Assembly (NCBI RefSeq): GCF_004795015.1
Contig: NZ_SSBI01000022.1
Span: 1-64,000 of the forward strand
Length of the DNA stretch: 64,000 bases
Origin: Streptomyces sp. A1277
Lineage (GTDB): Bacteria; Actinomycetota; Actinomycetes; Streptomycetales; Streptomycetaceae
Reading direction: 5' to 3'
Shown piece by piece: positions 18,454-28,787 of the stretch (positions are counted from its first letter, which is position 1; every line of letters begins with the position of its first letter). Under the pieces are notes generated by a model that was not told the DNA's origin, did not search any database, and worked only from the letters and a program-made list of their open reading frames with translations. A program made the position numbers and the translations under genes.

Positions 18454-20328
18454 GTGCCCGCGACTCCTCTCCACGTGCCCGAGCCGAGCCGTACCGACCC
18501 GGCGCTGATCCGCAACTTCTGCATCATCGCGCACATCGACCACGGCAAGTCGACCCTCGCCGACCGGATGCTCCAGCTGACCGGGGTGGTCGACCAGCGG
18601 CAGATGCGCGCTCAGTACCTCGACCGGATGGACATCGAGCGCGAGCGCGGCATCACCATCAAGTCCCAGGCGGTCCGGCTGCCCTGGGCGCCGACCACCG
18701 GTGAGGGCCAGGGCAGCACCCACGTCCTCAACATGATCGACACGCCCGGGCACGTCGACTTCACCTACGAGGTCTCCCGGTCGCTCGCCGCCTGCGAGGG
18801 CACGATCCTGCTGGTCGACGCCGCGCAGGGCATCGAGGCCCAGACCCTGGCCAACCTCTACCTGGCGATGGAGAACGACCTCACCATCGTCCCGGTGCTC
18901 AACAAGATCGACCTGCCGGCCGCCCAGCCCGAGAAGTTCTCCGAGGAGCTGGCCAACCTCATCGGCTGCCAGCCGGAGGATGTGCTCAAGGTCTCCGCGA
19001 AGACCGGCATCGGCGTGGACGCGCTGCTCGACCGCGTGGTGCGGGACGTTCCGGCGCCCGTCGGCGTGGCCGACGCGCCCGCCCGCGCGATGATCTTCGA
19101 CTCGGTCTACGACTCGTACCGCGGTGTCGTCACGTACGTCCGTGTCGTCGACGGCTCGCTGAACAAGCGCGAGCGCATCCGGATGATGTCGACCGGCGCC
19201 ACCCACGAGCTGCTGGAGATCGGTGTCTCCTCGCCCGAGATGACCCCGTCCGACGGGATCGGCGTCGGCGAGGTGGGCTACATCATCACCGGCGTGAAGG
19301 ACGTGCGGCAGTCCAAGGTCGGTGACACGATCACCTCGCTGAGCGGCGGGGCGACCGAGCCTCTCGGCGGCTACAAGGACCCCAAGCCGATGGTGTTCTC
19401 CGGGCTCTACCCGCTGGACGGCTCGGATTACCCGGACCTGCGCGAGGCCCTGGACAAGCTCCAGCTCAACGACGCCGCGCTGGTGTACGAGCCGGAGACC
19501 TCCGCGGCGCTCGGCTTCGGCTTCCGCGTCGGCTTCCTCGGCCTGCTCCACCTCGACGTGGTCCGCGAGCGGCTGGAGCGCGAGTTCGGTCTCGACCTCA
19601 TCGCCACCGCCCCCAACGTGGTCTACCGGGTCGAGATGGAGGACGGCACCGAGCACACCGTCACCAACCCGAGTGAATTCCCCGAGGGGAAGATCGACAA
19701 GGTGCACGAGCCGGTCGTCCGGGCCACGGTCCTGGCGCCCAGCGAGTTCATCGGCGCGATCATGGAGCTCTGCCAGCAGCGCCGCGGCACCCTCCTCGGC
19801 ATGGACTACCTCTCCGAGGACCGGGTCGAGATCCGCTACACCCTGCCGCTCGCCGAGATCGTCTTCGACTTCTTCGACCAGCTGAAGTCCAAGACCCGGG
19901 GATACGCCTCCCTCGACTACGAGCCCACCGGCGAGCAGTCCGCTCAGCTCGTCAAGGTCGACATCCTGCTGCACGGCGACAAGGTCGACGCGTTCTCCGC
20001 GGTCACGCACAAGGACAAGGCGTACGCCTACGGGGTGCGGCTCGTCGCCAAGCTGCAGAAGCTCATCCCCCGGCAGAACTTCGAGGTGCCGATCCAGGCG
20101 GCCATCGGCTCCCGGGTCATCGCCCGTGAGACCGTCCGCGCCATCCGCAAGGACGTCCTCGCCAAGTGCTACGGCGGCGACATCTCCCGTAAGCGCAAGC
20201 TGCTGGAGAAGCAGAAGGAGGGCAAGAAGCGGATGAAGATGGTCGGCAACGTGGAGGTGCCGCAGGACGCGTTCATCTCCGTGCTGTCGACCGACGAGTC
20301 CGCCGGGGAGAGCAAGGGCAAGAAGTAG
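18454..20328 (+). CDS. lepA: Elongation factor 4 (LepA)
   Basis: A 624-residue translational GTPase that back-translocates or remodels stalled ribosomes. G1 is AHIDHGKST (about residue 29), then ERGITIKSQ, DTPGHVDF (G3) and NKIDLP (G4). The C-terminal LepA-specific domain includes YGGDISRKRKLLEKQKEGKKRMK. GTG at 18454 is chosen since the conserved core starts 20 residues later; the frame is open upstream but runs antisense to rpsT. Confidence 0.97.
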   Translation: MPATPLHVPEPSRTDPALIRNFCIIAHIDHGKSTLADRMLQLTGVVDQRQMRAQYLDRMDIERERGITIKSQAVRLPWAPTTGEGQGSTHVLNMIDTPGHVDFTYEVSRSLAACEGTILLVDAAQGIEAQTLANLYLAMENDLTIVPVLNKIDLPAAQPEKFSEELANLIGCQPEDVLKVSAKTGIGVDALLDRVVRDVPAPVGVADAPARAMIFDSVYDSYRGVVTYVRVVDGSLNKRERIRMMSTGATHELLEIGVSSPEMTPSDGIGVGEVGYIITGVKDVRQSKVGDTITSLSGGATEPLGGYKDPKPMVFSGLYPLDGSDYPDLREALDKLQLNDAALVYEPETSAALGFGFRVGFLGLLHLDVVRERLEREFGLDLIATAPNVVYRVEMEDGTEHTVTNPSEFPEGKIDKVHEPVVRATVLAPSEFIGAIMELCQQRRGTLLGMDYLSEDRVEIRYTLPLAEIVFDFFDQLKSKTRGYASLDYEPTGEQSAQLVKVDILLHGDKVDAFSAVTHKDKAYAYGVRLVAKLQKLIPRQNFEVPIQAAIGSRVIARETVRAIRKDVLAKCYGGDISRKRKLLEKQKEGKKRMKMVGNVEVPQDAFISVLSTDESAGESKGKK

Positions 20329-20370
20329 GGCACGGAGCAGCACGAGGAGTCCTACCGGCAGGTAGGTACG

Positions 20371-20411
20371 CGGGCCCCCGCATCGCAGGAACGCTGCGGT
20401 ACGGGGGTCCG
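20371..20411 (+). terminator. Terminator of lepA
   Basis: An 18-bp stem with G-T pairs (CGGGCCCCCGCATCGCAG with CTGCGGTACGGGGGTCCG) and a 5-nt loop, followed by TTCGTT. Confidence 0.8.
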
Positions 20412-20485
20412 TTCGTTATCAAGCGGGGTCCGATTGCCTCTTACGCGGGGCGCGCGGGCGCTCTACCCTGATCACGGCTTCTTAG

Positions 20486-20500
20486 TTACTCGCCAGTTAA
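20486..20500. promoter_or_regulatory. Candidate repressor operator before the acyl-CoA ligase
   Basis: TTACTCGCCAGTTAA, an imperfect inverted repeat with TTACT and AGTTAA arms, 110 bp before the gene and about 18 bp after a -10-like TACCCT (20464-20469). Arms of this kind occur in operators of TetR-type regulators of fatty-acid genes. The rest of the leader to 20610 is unusually rich in A and C with repeated AGCAAGCA. Confidence 0.4.
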
Positions 20501-20610
20501 GCAAGCAGGATTCCAGTACGCAGAGCAAGCAGCAGCAAGCACCCACAGGCACAGAGCGCACCGCAACCAGCAGCCGGTCGTGAAGTACTGCCGCAGGCCC
20601 GGAGGATGTC

Positions 20611-22500
<1,890 letters not shown>

Positions 22501-22531
22501 CGGGCGCCCCACCCTCGCACGCCCCCAGAAA

Positions 22532-22559
22532 GCCCCCCGCGCGCTCCGGCGCGTGGGGC
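22532..22559 (+). terminator. Terminator of the acyl-CoA ligase gene
   Basis: An 11-bp stem with one mismatch (GCCCCCCGCGC with GCGCGTGGGGC) and a 6-nt loop GCTCCG. Confidence 0.6.
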
Positions 22560-22641
22560 CGGCGCACTCCGGTCGCACCGTCTTCACCACCCACTTCGGT
22601 AACTCGGCGCGTATGGGGAGGGCCGATCTGTCACTCTGTCC

Positions 22642-24609
22642 GTGTCGTCAGCGGCGCATAACGGAGAACAGGCAGAGCGAGAACAGGTCAGGAGCCGCCC
22701 TGTGGGGTCCATTCCCTTGCAGCGGGACATCGTGCAGCGTCCCGGAACCACCGCCGCGGGTACGCAGCCGGTCGCCCGGACCAGCCTCCCCGGGAACCTC
22801 CTCGCGCCCTCGGCGGCCCGGCGGTTCGTCACCGCCGCCCTCGCCGAGTGGACCGCGCTCGGGCTGCCCGCCGCCGTCGGATTCAGCGACCGGCTGTCCG
22901 AGGACGCGGCGGTGATCGTCAGCGAACTGGTCACCAACGCCGTCGTCCACGCGGGCACCACCGTCGAACTGCTCTTCCGGCTGGAGGAGGCCACCGAGGA
23001 CGAGGCGTCCGCCCTGGTCCTGGAGGTCTCCGACCACCACCCGGCCCGCGCGGTCCGCAGCGACCACGGGCCCGGCGCCGAGAGCGCGGGCGAGCCCGCC
23101 GACTACGGGCGGGGCCTGGAGCTCGTCGCCGCCCTCGCCGAACGCTGGGGCGTCACCTACCGCACCGGCCTCAAGACCGTCTGGGCCCGTCTCCCCGTGG
23201 ACGACTGGAACCCCTTCCCCGACGCCCGCGGCGAGCCCGGCTTCGGACTGCGCACCGCCGAACTCCTCGCCCCCACCACCCGGCGCGCCGGGCGCGACGA
23301 CGGCGACTGGGCCGGGCGCGGCGCGCTCTCCTTCCTCGCCGAGGCATCCGACCTGCTCGCCGGGCAGCTGGACGAGGACATCGTGGCGGCGCTCGCCGGA
23401 CAGTTACTCGTCCCCCGGCTCGCCGACTGGTGCGCGATCTGGCTGGAGCCGGAGAGCGGCGGCCCCTCGGCCGTCCCCCGCCTCGCCAAGGTCTGGCACG
23501 TGGACGAGGAGAGCATCCCGCAGCTGCGCGCCCTCCTGGAAGGCGACCCGCTCCGGCTCCCCGAGCGGGTCGGCACCGGCGCCGTCTCCATGCCGTGGCC
23601 CGGCGGCGCCGAGGACGGCGAAACACCGGAGAAGGACGAGGCGGAGGCCGAGGGCGTCGCGCTCGCCTACCGGATCACCTCGGGCGGCCGCACCCTCGGA
23701 GCCGTACTCCTGGGCCGCGAGTCCACCGCGCGCGTCCCCGACGAGCTCACCGCACTCATCGAGGACTTCGTCCGCCGGGTCGGCCTCGCCGTCGGCGCGG
23801 CCCGCGCCTACACCCGGCAGGCCACCATCAGCCGCATCCTGCAACGCGGGCTGCTGCCCAGCAAGGTCGCCCGGATACCGGGCGTCGCGAGCTCCCTGGT
23901 CTACGAACCGAGCGACGACGGGGTCGTCGGCGGTGACTTCTACGACATCTTCCCGTGCCCAGGCGACCGCTGGTGCTTCGTCCTCGGCGACGTCCAGGGC
24001 AGCGGTCCCGAGGCCGCCGTCGTCACCGGGCTCGCCCGCCCCTGGCTGCGGCTGCTGGCCCGCGAGGGCTTCCAGGCCGACGAGGTCCTGGTCCGGCTCA
24101 ACCGGCTGCTCCTGGACGACGCCATGGAGGCCGCCGAGGCCGCCGCGCTCATGGTCGCCGCGGCCGGCGGCCAGCACTCCGCGGACAGCGGCCAGTCCCG
24201 CTTCCTGTCCCTGCTCTACGGGGAGCTGGTGCCGCTGCCCGGCGGCGGCGCCCGCTGCACCCTGGCCAGCGCGGGCCACCCGCTGCCGCTGCTGCTGCGC
24301 CCCGACGGCAGCGTGCGGCCCGCCGCCGAGCCGCAGTTGCTGCTCGGCCTCATGGACGACGCCGTCTACGAGACCCAGAGCTTCGACCTGGCCCCCGGCG
24401 ACAGCCTGCTCTGCGTAACCGACGGGGTCACCGAGCGGCGCTCGGGTCCGCTGATGTTCGACGACGGCGACGGGCTCGCCCGGGCCCTGTCCGGCTGCGC
24501 CGGGCTGAACGCCGAGGAGATCGCGGACCGCATCAAGCACGCCGTGCACGCGTTCGCCGAACGCCCGCCGGACGACGACCTGGCGCTGCTGGTGCTCCAG
24601 GCCGAGTAG
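22642..24609 (+). CDS. RsbW-like kinase/GAF/PP2C (SpoIIE) phosphatase fusion
   Basis: A 655-residue signalling protein. Residues about 55-190 are a HATPase of the anti-sigma-factor kinase type (SELVTNAVVHAGT N-box; DYGRGLELVAALAERWG G-box). Residues about 230-395 resemble a GAF sensor domain. Residues about 415-655 are a SpoIIE-type PP2C phosphatase (DGVVGGDFYDIF, VLGDVQGSGPEAA, CVTDGVTERRSG, PPDDDLALLVL). Such proteins set the phosphorylation state of anti-anti-sigma factors. The target is not in the window. GTG at 22642 is assigned with moderate certainty. Confidence 0.88.
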   Translation: MSSAAHNGEQAEREQVRSRPVGSIPLQRDIVQRPGTTAAGTQPVARTSLPGNLLAPSAARRFVTAALAEWTALGLPAAVGFSDRLSEDAAVIVSELVTNAVVHAGTTVELLFRLEEATEDEASALVLEVSDHHPARAVRSDHGPGAESAGEPADYGRGLELVAALAERWGVTYRTGLKTVWARLPVDDWNPFPDARGEPGFGLRTAELLAPTTRRAGRDDGDWAGRGALSFLAEASDLLAGQLDEDIVAALAGQLLVPRLADWCAIWLEPESGGPSAVPRLAKVWHVDEESIPQLRALLEGDPLRLPERVGTGAVSMPWPGGAEDGETPEKDEAEAEGVALAYRITSGGRTLGAVLLGRESTARVPDELTALIEDFVRRVGLAVGAARAYTRQATISRILQRGLLPSKVARIPGVASSLVYEPSDDGVVGGDFYDIFPCPGDRWCFVLGDVQGSGPEAAVVTGLARPWLRLLAREGFQADEVLVRLNRLLLDDAMEAAEAAALMVAAAGGQHSADSGQSRFLSLLYGELVPLPGGGARCTLASAGHPLPLLLRPDGSVRPAAEPQLLLGLMDDAVYETQSFDLAPGDSLLCVTDGVTERRSGPLMFDDGDGLARALSGCAGLNAEEIADRIKHAVHAFAERPPDDDLALLVLQAE

Positions 24610-24663
24610 GCGGGGACACGGGCGTGGCGTCCGGTTGCCGGGAGGCGCGCGACAATGGACGGT

Positions 24664-25896
24664 ATGCCTTCCGTACTGCCCGATGGTGAACCCGTGCCCG
24701 ACGACGGGGCGCTGCCCCGCCATGCCCTGGAAGGCGCAGCCGACCGCCCGCTCGGCTTCTACCTGCACGTCCCGTACTGCGCCACCCGCTGCGGCTACTG
24801 CGACTTCAACACCTACACCGCGACCGAGCTGCGCGGCTCCGGCGGTGCCCTCGCCTCCCGCGACAACTACGCCTCGCACCTCGTCGGCGAGATCCGCCAG
24901 GCCCGCAAGGTGCTCGGCGACGACCCCCGCCCGGTGCGCACGGTCTTCGTCGGCGGCGGCACACCGACCCTGCTGGCCGCGGCCGACCTGGTCCGGATGC
25001 TGGCGGCGGTCCGCGAGGAGTTCGGACTCGCGGACGACGCCGAGATCACCACCGAGGCCAACCCCGAGTCCGTCGGCCCGGCCTACCTCGCCGAGCTGCG
25101 CGAGGGCGGCTTCAACCGGATCTCCTTCGGCATGCAGAGCGCCCGGCAGCACGTCCTGAAGATCCTCGACCGCACCCACACCCCCGGCCGGCCCGAGGCA
25201 TGCGTCGCCGAGGCCAGGGCGGCCGGCTTCGAGCACATCAACCTGGACCTGATCTACGGCACCCCCGGCGAGTCCGACGACGACTGGCGCGCCTCCCTGG
25301 ACGCGGCGATCGGCGCCGGACCCGACCACGTCTCCGCGTACGCGCTGATCGTCGAGGAGGGCACCGGGCTCGCCCGCCGGATCAAGCGCGGCGAGATCCC
25401 GATGACGGACGACGACGCGCACGCCGACCGCTACCTCATCGCGGACGAGGCGATGGCCGCCGCCGGCTACTCCTGGTACGAGGTGTCGAACTGGGCCCGC
25501 ACGCCCGAGGGCCGCTGCCTGCACAACGAGCTGTACTGGCGCGGGGCCGACTGGTGGGGCGCCGGACCCGGGGCGCACAGCCACGTCGGGGGCGTGCGCT
25601 GGTGGAACGTGAAGCACCCCGGGGCGTACGCGCAGGCGCTCGCCGAGGGGCGGTCGCCGGGGGCCGGCCGCGAGATCCTCTCCGCCGAGGACCGCCGCGT
25701 CGAGCGCATCCTGCTGGAGTTGCGGCTCGTGGACGGCTGCCCGCTGTCCCTGCTGGCCCCCGCCGGGCTCGCGGCGGCCCGCCGGGCGGTGGACGAAGGG
25801 CTCCTGGAGCCGGCGCCCTTCGACGGCGGGCGGGCCGTGCTCACCCTGCGCGGACGCCTGCTGGCCGACGCCGTGGTGCGCGACCTCGTGGACTGA
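24664..25896 (+). CDS. hemW: HemW (coproporphyrinogen oxidase-like radical SAM protein)
   Basis: A 410-residue radical SAM protein. The cluster motif is CATRCGYC (C39, C43, C46) in FYLHVPYCATRCGYCDFNTY, followed by VFVGGGTPTLL. HemW lacks the oxygen-independent coproporphyrinogen oxidase activity of HemN and is a haem chaperone; the CX3CX2C spacing, GGGTP block and short N-terminus fit HemW. ATG at 24664 is preferred to ATG at 24655 because the latter lies inside a -10-like GACAAT (24651-24656), 7 nt upstream of 24664. Confidence 0.9.
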   Translation: MPSVLPDGEPVPDDGALPRHALEGAADRPLGFYLHVPYCATRCGYCDFNTYTATELRGSGGALASRDNYASHLVGEIRQARKVLGDDPRPVRTVFVGGGTPTLLAAADLVRMLAAVREEFGLADDAEITTEANPESVGPAYLAELREGGFNRISFGMQSARQHVLKILDRTHTPGRPEACVAEARAAGFEHINLDLIYGTPGESDDDWRASLDAAIGAGPDHVSAYALIVEEGTGLARRIKRGEIPMTDDDAHADRYLIADEAMAAAGYSWYEVSNWARTPEGRCLHNELYWRGADWWGAGPGAHSHVGGVRWWNVKHPGAYAQALAEGRSPGAGREILSAEDRRVERILLELRLVDGCPLSLLAPAGLAAARRAVDEGLLEPAPFDGGRAVLTLRGRLLADAVVRDLVD

Positions 25897-25973
25897 GGCG
25901 GGCGCTCAGACGCGTGCGAGGCGCAGGCCATCGTCCGTATCGGTGCGGGATCGACCCGAAGGCATGCCGGGCA

Positions 25974-26792
25974 TCAGTCCGGAAGGGTGACGAAATCGAT
26001 CAGTTCCTCGACCCGGCCCAGGAGTTCGGGCTGAAGGTCCCGGTAGGAGCGGACCGAGGACAGAATGCGCTGCCAGGCCGCCCCGGTGTTCTCCGGCCAG
26101 CCCAGCGCCCGGCACACGCCCGTCTTCCAGTCCTGGCCGCGCGGCACCACCGGCCAGCCGGCGATCCCCACCGACGACGGCTTCACGGCCTCCCACACGT
26201 CGATGTAGGGATGGCCGACCACCAGGACGTCGCCGTCCGAGACCTGCGCCGCGATCCGGGACTCCTTGGAACCGGGCACGAGATGGTCGACCAGCACCCC
26301 GAGCCGGGCGTCCGGCGCGGGCGAGAACTCCCGCACGATCGCCGGCAGGTCGTCGATGCCCTCCAGGTACTCCACGACCACGCCCTCGATGCGCAGGTCG
26401 TCGCCCCAGACCCGCTCGACCAGCTCCGCGTCGTGGCGTCCCTCCACGTAGATCCGCCCGGCCCGCGCCACCCGCGCCCGTGCCCCGGGCACCGCCACCG
26501 ATCCGGAGGCCGTGCGCGCGGGCCGCACCGGGCCGCCGGCCGAGGGGCGCACCAGCGTGACGACCCGGCCCTCCAGCAGGAAGCCGCGCGGCGCCATCGG
26601 GAAGACCCGGTGCTTGCCGAACCGGTCCTCCAGGGTCACCGTCGGCCCCTCCGCGGTCTTCTCGCACCGGATCACCGCACCGCAGAAGCCGGTGACGGCC
26701 TCCTCCACGACCAGATCGGGCTCGGCGGGCACCTCGGGGGCGGGGGCGGACTTCTTCCACGGCGGGGTCAGGTCCGGCTGGTAGCTGCGCAT
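25974..26792 (-). CDS. DUF3097-family protein
   Basis: A 272-residue actinobacterial protein of unknown role. Residues about 110-165 contain IYVEGRHDAELVERVWGDDL, then LGVLVDHLVPGSKES at about 185, an order of E-G-x-x-D and D-x-x-like acidic motifs resembling a TOPRIM fold. It ends SYRDLQPELLGRVEELIDFV. The ATG at 26792 has a -10-like TATCGT (minus strand, 26799-26804) 6 nt upstream. It stands between hemW and an MBL hydrolase. Confidence 0.85.
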   Translation of the reverse strand: MRSYQPDLTPPWKKSAPAPEVPAEPDLVVEEAVTGFCGAVIRCEKTAEGPTVTLEDRFGKHRVFPMAPRGFLLEGRVVTLVRPSAGGPVRPARTASGSVAVPGARARVARAGRIYVEGRHDAELVERVWGDDLRIEGVVVEYLEGIDDLPAIVREFSPAPDARLGVLVDHLVPGSKESRIAAQVSDGDVLVVGHPYIDVWEAVKPSSVGIAGWPVVPRGQDWKTGVCRALGWPENTGAAWQRILSSVRSYRDLQPELLGRVEELIDFVTLPD

Positions 26793-26816
26793 CGCACGAC
26801 GATAAGCGGGGAAGGG

Positions 26817-27584
26817 CTACGACACGCCGAACCCGGCGGCCGGCCGGTCGCCCTGTGACCTGCCGAACCGGTCGGCCAGCGCCTCGCGTTGCGCCCGGAC
26901 GAACGCCGCGTCCACCACCGCCCCGTGCCCCGGCACGTACAGCGCGTCCTCGCCGCCCAGCGCCAGCAGCCGGTCCAGCGCGCCCGGCCAGCGGGCGGGG
27001 TGGGCGTCCGGGCCCGCCTGCGGTGCGCCGGACTCCTCGACCAGATCACCGCAGAACACGAGCGCGGGGGAGCCGCAGGAGCCCGGGACCAGCACCGCGA
27101 GGTCGTGGCCGCTGTGCGCGGCGCCCACGTTCACCAGCACCACCTCCCGGCCGCCGCCCAGGTCGAGCGTCCGCTCCCCGTCCACCTCGCGGCGCGGGAC
27201 GGCCAGCACATCGGCGGACTCGGCGGCGTCCGACTCGGGCAGGCCCTGGCGCACCGCGTCGGCGTACAGCTCGTCCGCCCCGCGCCGCAGCAGCTCCGCC
27301 GTGCCCGCAGCGCCGTACACCCGCGCCCCGGCGAAGGCCGCCGTGCCCAGGACATGATCGAAATGGGGGTGGCTGAGTGCGATGTGCGTCACCCTCCGGC
27401 CGAGCAGCGACTGTGCCTGCATGCGCAGTTCGGCGCCTTCACGCAGTGACGAACCGGTGTCGCAGAGCAGCACCCCGTCCGTCCCGGCCACCAGCAGGGC
27501 CGTCGCGTCCCACACCGGAAGGCGTCGACGGCCCATTCCGCGGCCGAGCCGCTCCCACCCGAACTCTTCCCAAGAGACGTCCAT
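26817..27584 (-). CDS. Metallo-beta-lactamase-fold hydrolase
   Basis: A 255-residue MBL-fold enzyme with the metal motif HPHFDHVLG (about residue 72), then AHSGHDLAV, FCGDLVEES and a final YVPGHGAVVD. The substrate is unknown. ATG at 27584 has a -10-like TAGCGT (minus strand, 27591-27596) 6 nt upstream. It is divergent from the hrcA operon; its own promoter region overlaps the hrcA promoter region. Confidence 0.87.
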   Translation of the reverse strand: MDVSWEEFGWERLGRGMGRRRLPVWDATALLVAGTDGVLLCDTGSSLREGAELRMQAQSLLGRRVTHIALSHPHFDHVLGTAAFAGARVYGAAGTAELLRRGADELYADAVRQGLPESDAAESADVLAVPRREVDGERTLDLGGGREVVLVNVGAAHSGHDLAVLVPGSCGSPALVFCGDLVEESGAPQAGPDAHPARWPGALDRLLALGGEDALYVPGHGAVVDAAFVRAQREALADRFGRSQGDRPAAGFGVS

Positions 27585-27641
27585 GGGGCGACGCTATCGG
27601 CAGCGACCTGCGCTCTCTCGCGGTAGCGTGGCCGGTCGCCC

Positions 27642-27672
27642 TTGCTAGGGAGCCACCCCGTCGCCGTACACT
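27642..27672 (+). promoter_or_regulatory. hrcA promoter
   Basis: -35 TTGCTA (27642-27647), 19-bp spacer, -10 TACACT (27667-27672), in the form of a housekeeping sigma (HrdB-type) promoter. CIRCE begins 13 bp downstream, over the expected transcription start. Confidence 0.75.
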
Positions 27673-27684
27673 GGCCGGGGATCG

Positions 27685-27711
27685 CTGGCACTCGTACGCA
27701 CCGAGTGCCAG
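27685..27711. promoter_or_regulatory. CIRCE operator (HrcA binding site)
   Basis: A perfect CTGGCACTC-N9-GAGTGCCAG inverted repeat, matching the CIRCE consensus with the G+C-rich ends seen in Streptomyces. It lies between the promoter and hrcA, so hrcA-dnaJ is autoregulated and induced by heat. Confidence 0.95.
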
Positions 27712-27770
27712 GAGGAATCCCGGGAACGGCCCGAGAACCACCGAGATGGACAGCTGGAGGTGTGCGCGCG

Positions 27771-28787
27771 ATGCTCAGCGAACGCAGACTCGAAGTGCTG
27801 CGCGCCATCGTCCAGGACTACGTGGGGACCGAGGAGCCCGTCGGCTCCAAGGCGCTCACGGAGCGGCACAAGCTGGGGGTCTCCCCGGCCACCGTCCGCA
27901 ACGACATGGCGGTGCTGGAGGACGAGGGCTTCATCGCCCAGCCCCACACCAGCGCGGGGCGCATCCCGACGGACAAGGGCTACCGGCTCTTCGTGGACAA
28001 GCTCGCGGGCGTCAAGCCCCTCTCGTCGCCGGAGCGCCGCGCCATTCAGAACTTCCTCGACGGCGCGGTCGACCTCGACGACGTCGTGGGCCGGACCGTG
28101 CGGCTGCTCGCGCAGCTGACCCGGCAGGTCGCCGTCGTGCAGTACCCCTCGCTGACCCGCTCGACGGTGCGGCACGTGGAACTGCTGTCCCTGGCTCCGG
28201 CGCGGCTGATGCTCGTGCTGATCACGGACACCGGCCGGGTCGAACAGCGGCTGGTCGACTGCCCGGCGCCGTTCGGCGAGGCTTCCCTCGCCGATCTGCG
28301 GGCCCGGCTCAACAGCCGGGTGGTGGGACGCCGCTTCGCGGACGTCCCGCAGCTGGTGCAGGACCTGCCGGAATCCTTCGAGAGCGAGGACCGGGGAACC
28401 GTGTCCACCGTGCTCTCGATCCTGCTCGAAACCCTCGTCGAGGAGACGGAGGAGCGGCTGATCATCGGCGGCACCTCCAACCTCACCCGCTTCGGACACG
28501 ACTTCCCGGTGATGATCCGGCCGGTGCTTGAGGCACTGGAGGAGCAGGTCGTGCTGCTGAAGCTGCTCGGCGAGGCCACGGACTCGGGCATGACCGTACG
28601 TATCGGGCACGAGAACGCCCACGAAGGGCTCAACTCCACGTCCGTCGTCGCGGTCGGCTACGGTTCGGGCGACGAGGCAGTCGCCAAACTCGGCGTGGTC
28701 GGACCGACCCGCATGGACTACCCCGGAACGATGGGAGCGGTACGCGCAGTGGCACGTTACGTCGGACAGATCCTGGCGGAGTCGTAA
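27771..28787 (+). CDS. hrcA: Heat-inducible transcription repressor HrcA
   Basis: A 338-residue HrcA. The N-terminal winged helix (LEVLRAIVQDYVGTEEPVGS… VSPATVRNDMAVLEDEG) binds CIRCE; a GAF-like dimerisation domain follows. ATG at 27771 is 10 nt from GGAGG (27756-27760); GTG at 27762 is too close to it. The stop TAA is directly followed by the dnaJ GTG. HrcA represses groES/groEL and its own operon and needs GroEL to fold. Confidence 0.97.
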   Translation: MLSERRLEVLRAIVQDYVGTEEPVGSKALTERHKLGVSPATVRNDMAVLEDEGFIAQPHTSAGRIPTDKGYRLFVDKLAGVKPLSSPERRAIQNFLDGAVDLDDVVGRTVRLLAQLTRQVAVVQYPSLTRSTVRHVELLSLAPARLMLVLITDTGRVEQRLVDCPAPFGEASLADLRARLNSRVVGRRFADVPQLVQDLPESFESEDRGTVSTVLSILLETLVEETEERLIIGGTSNLTRFGHDFPVMIRPVLEALEEQVVLLKLLGEATDSGMTVRIGHENAHEGLNSTSVVAVGYGSGDEAVAKLGVVGPTRMDYPGTMGAVRAVARYVGQILAES

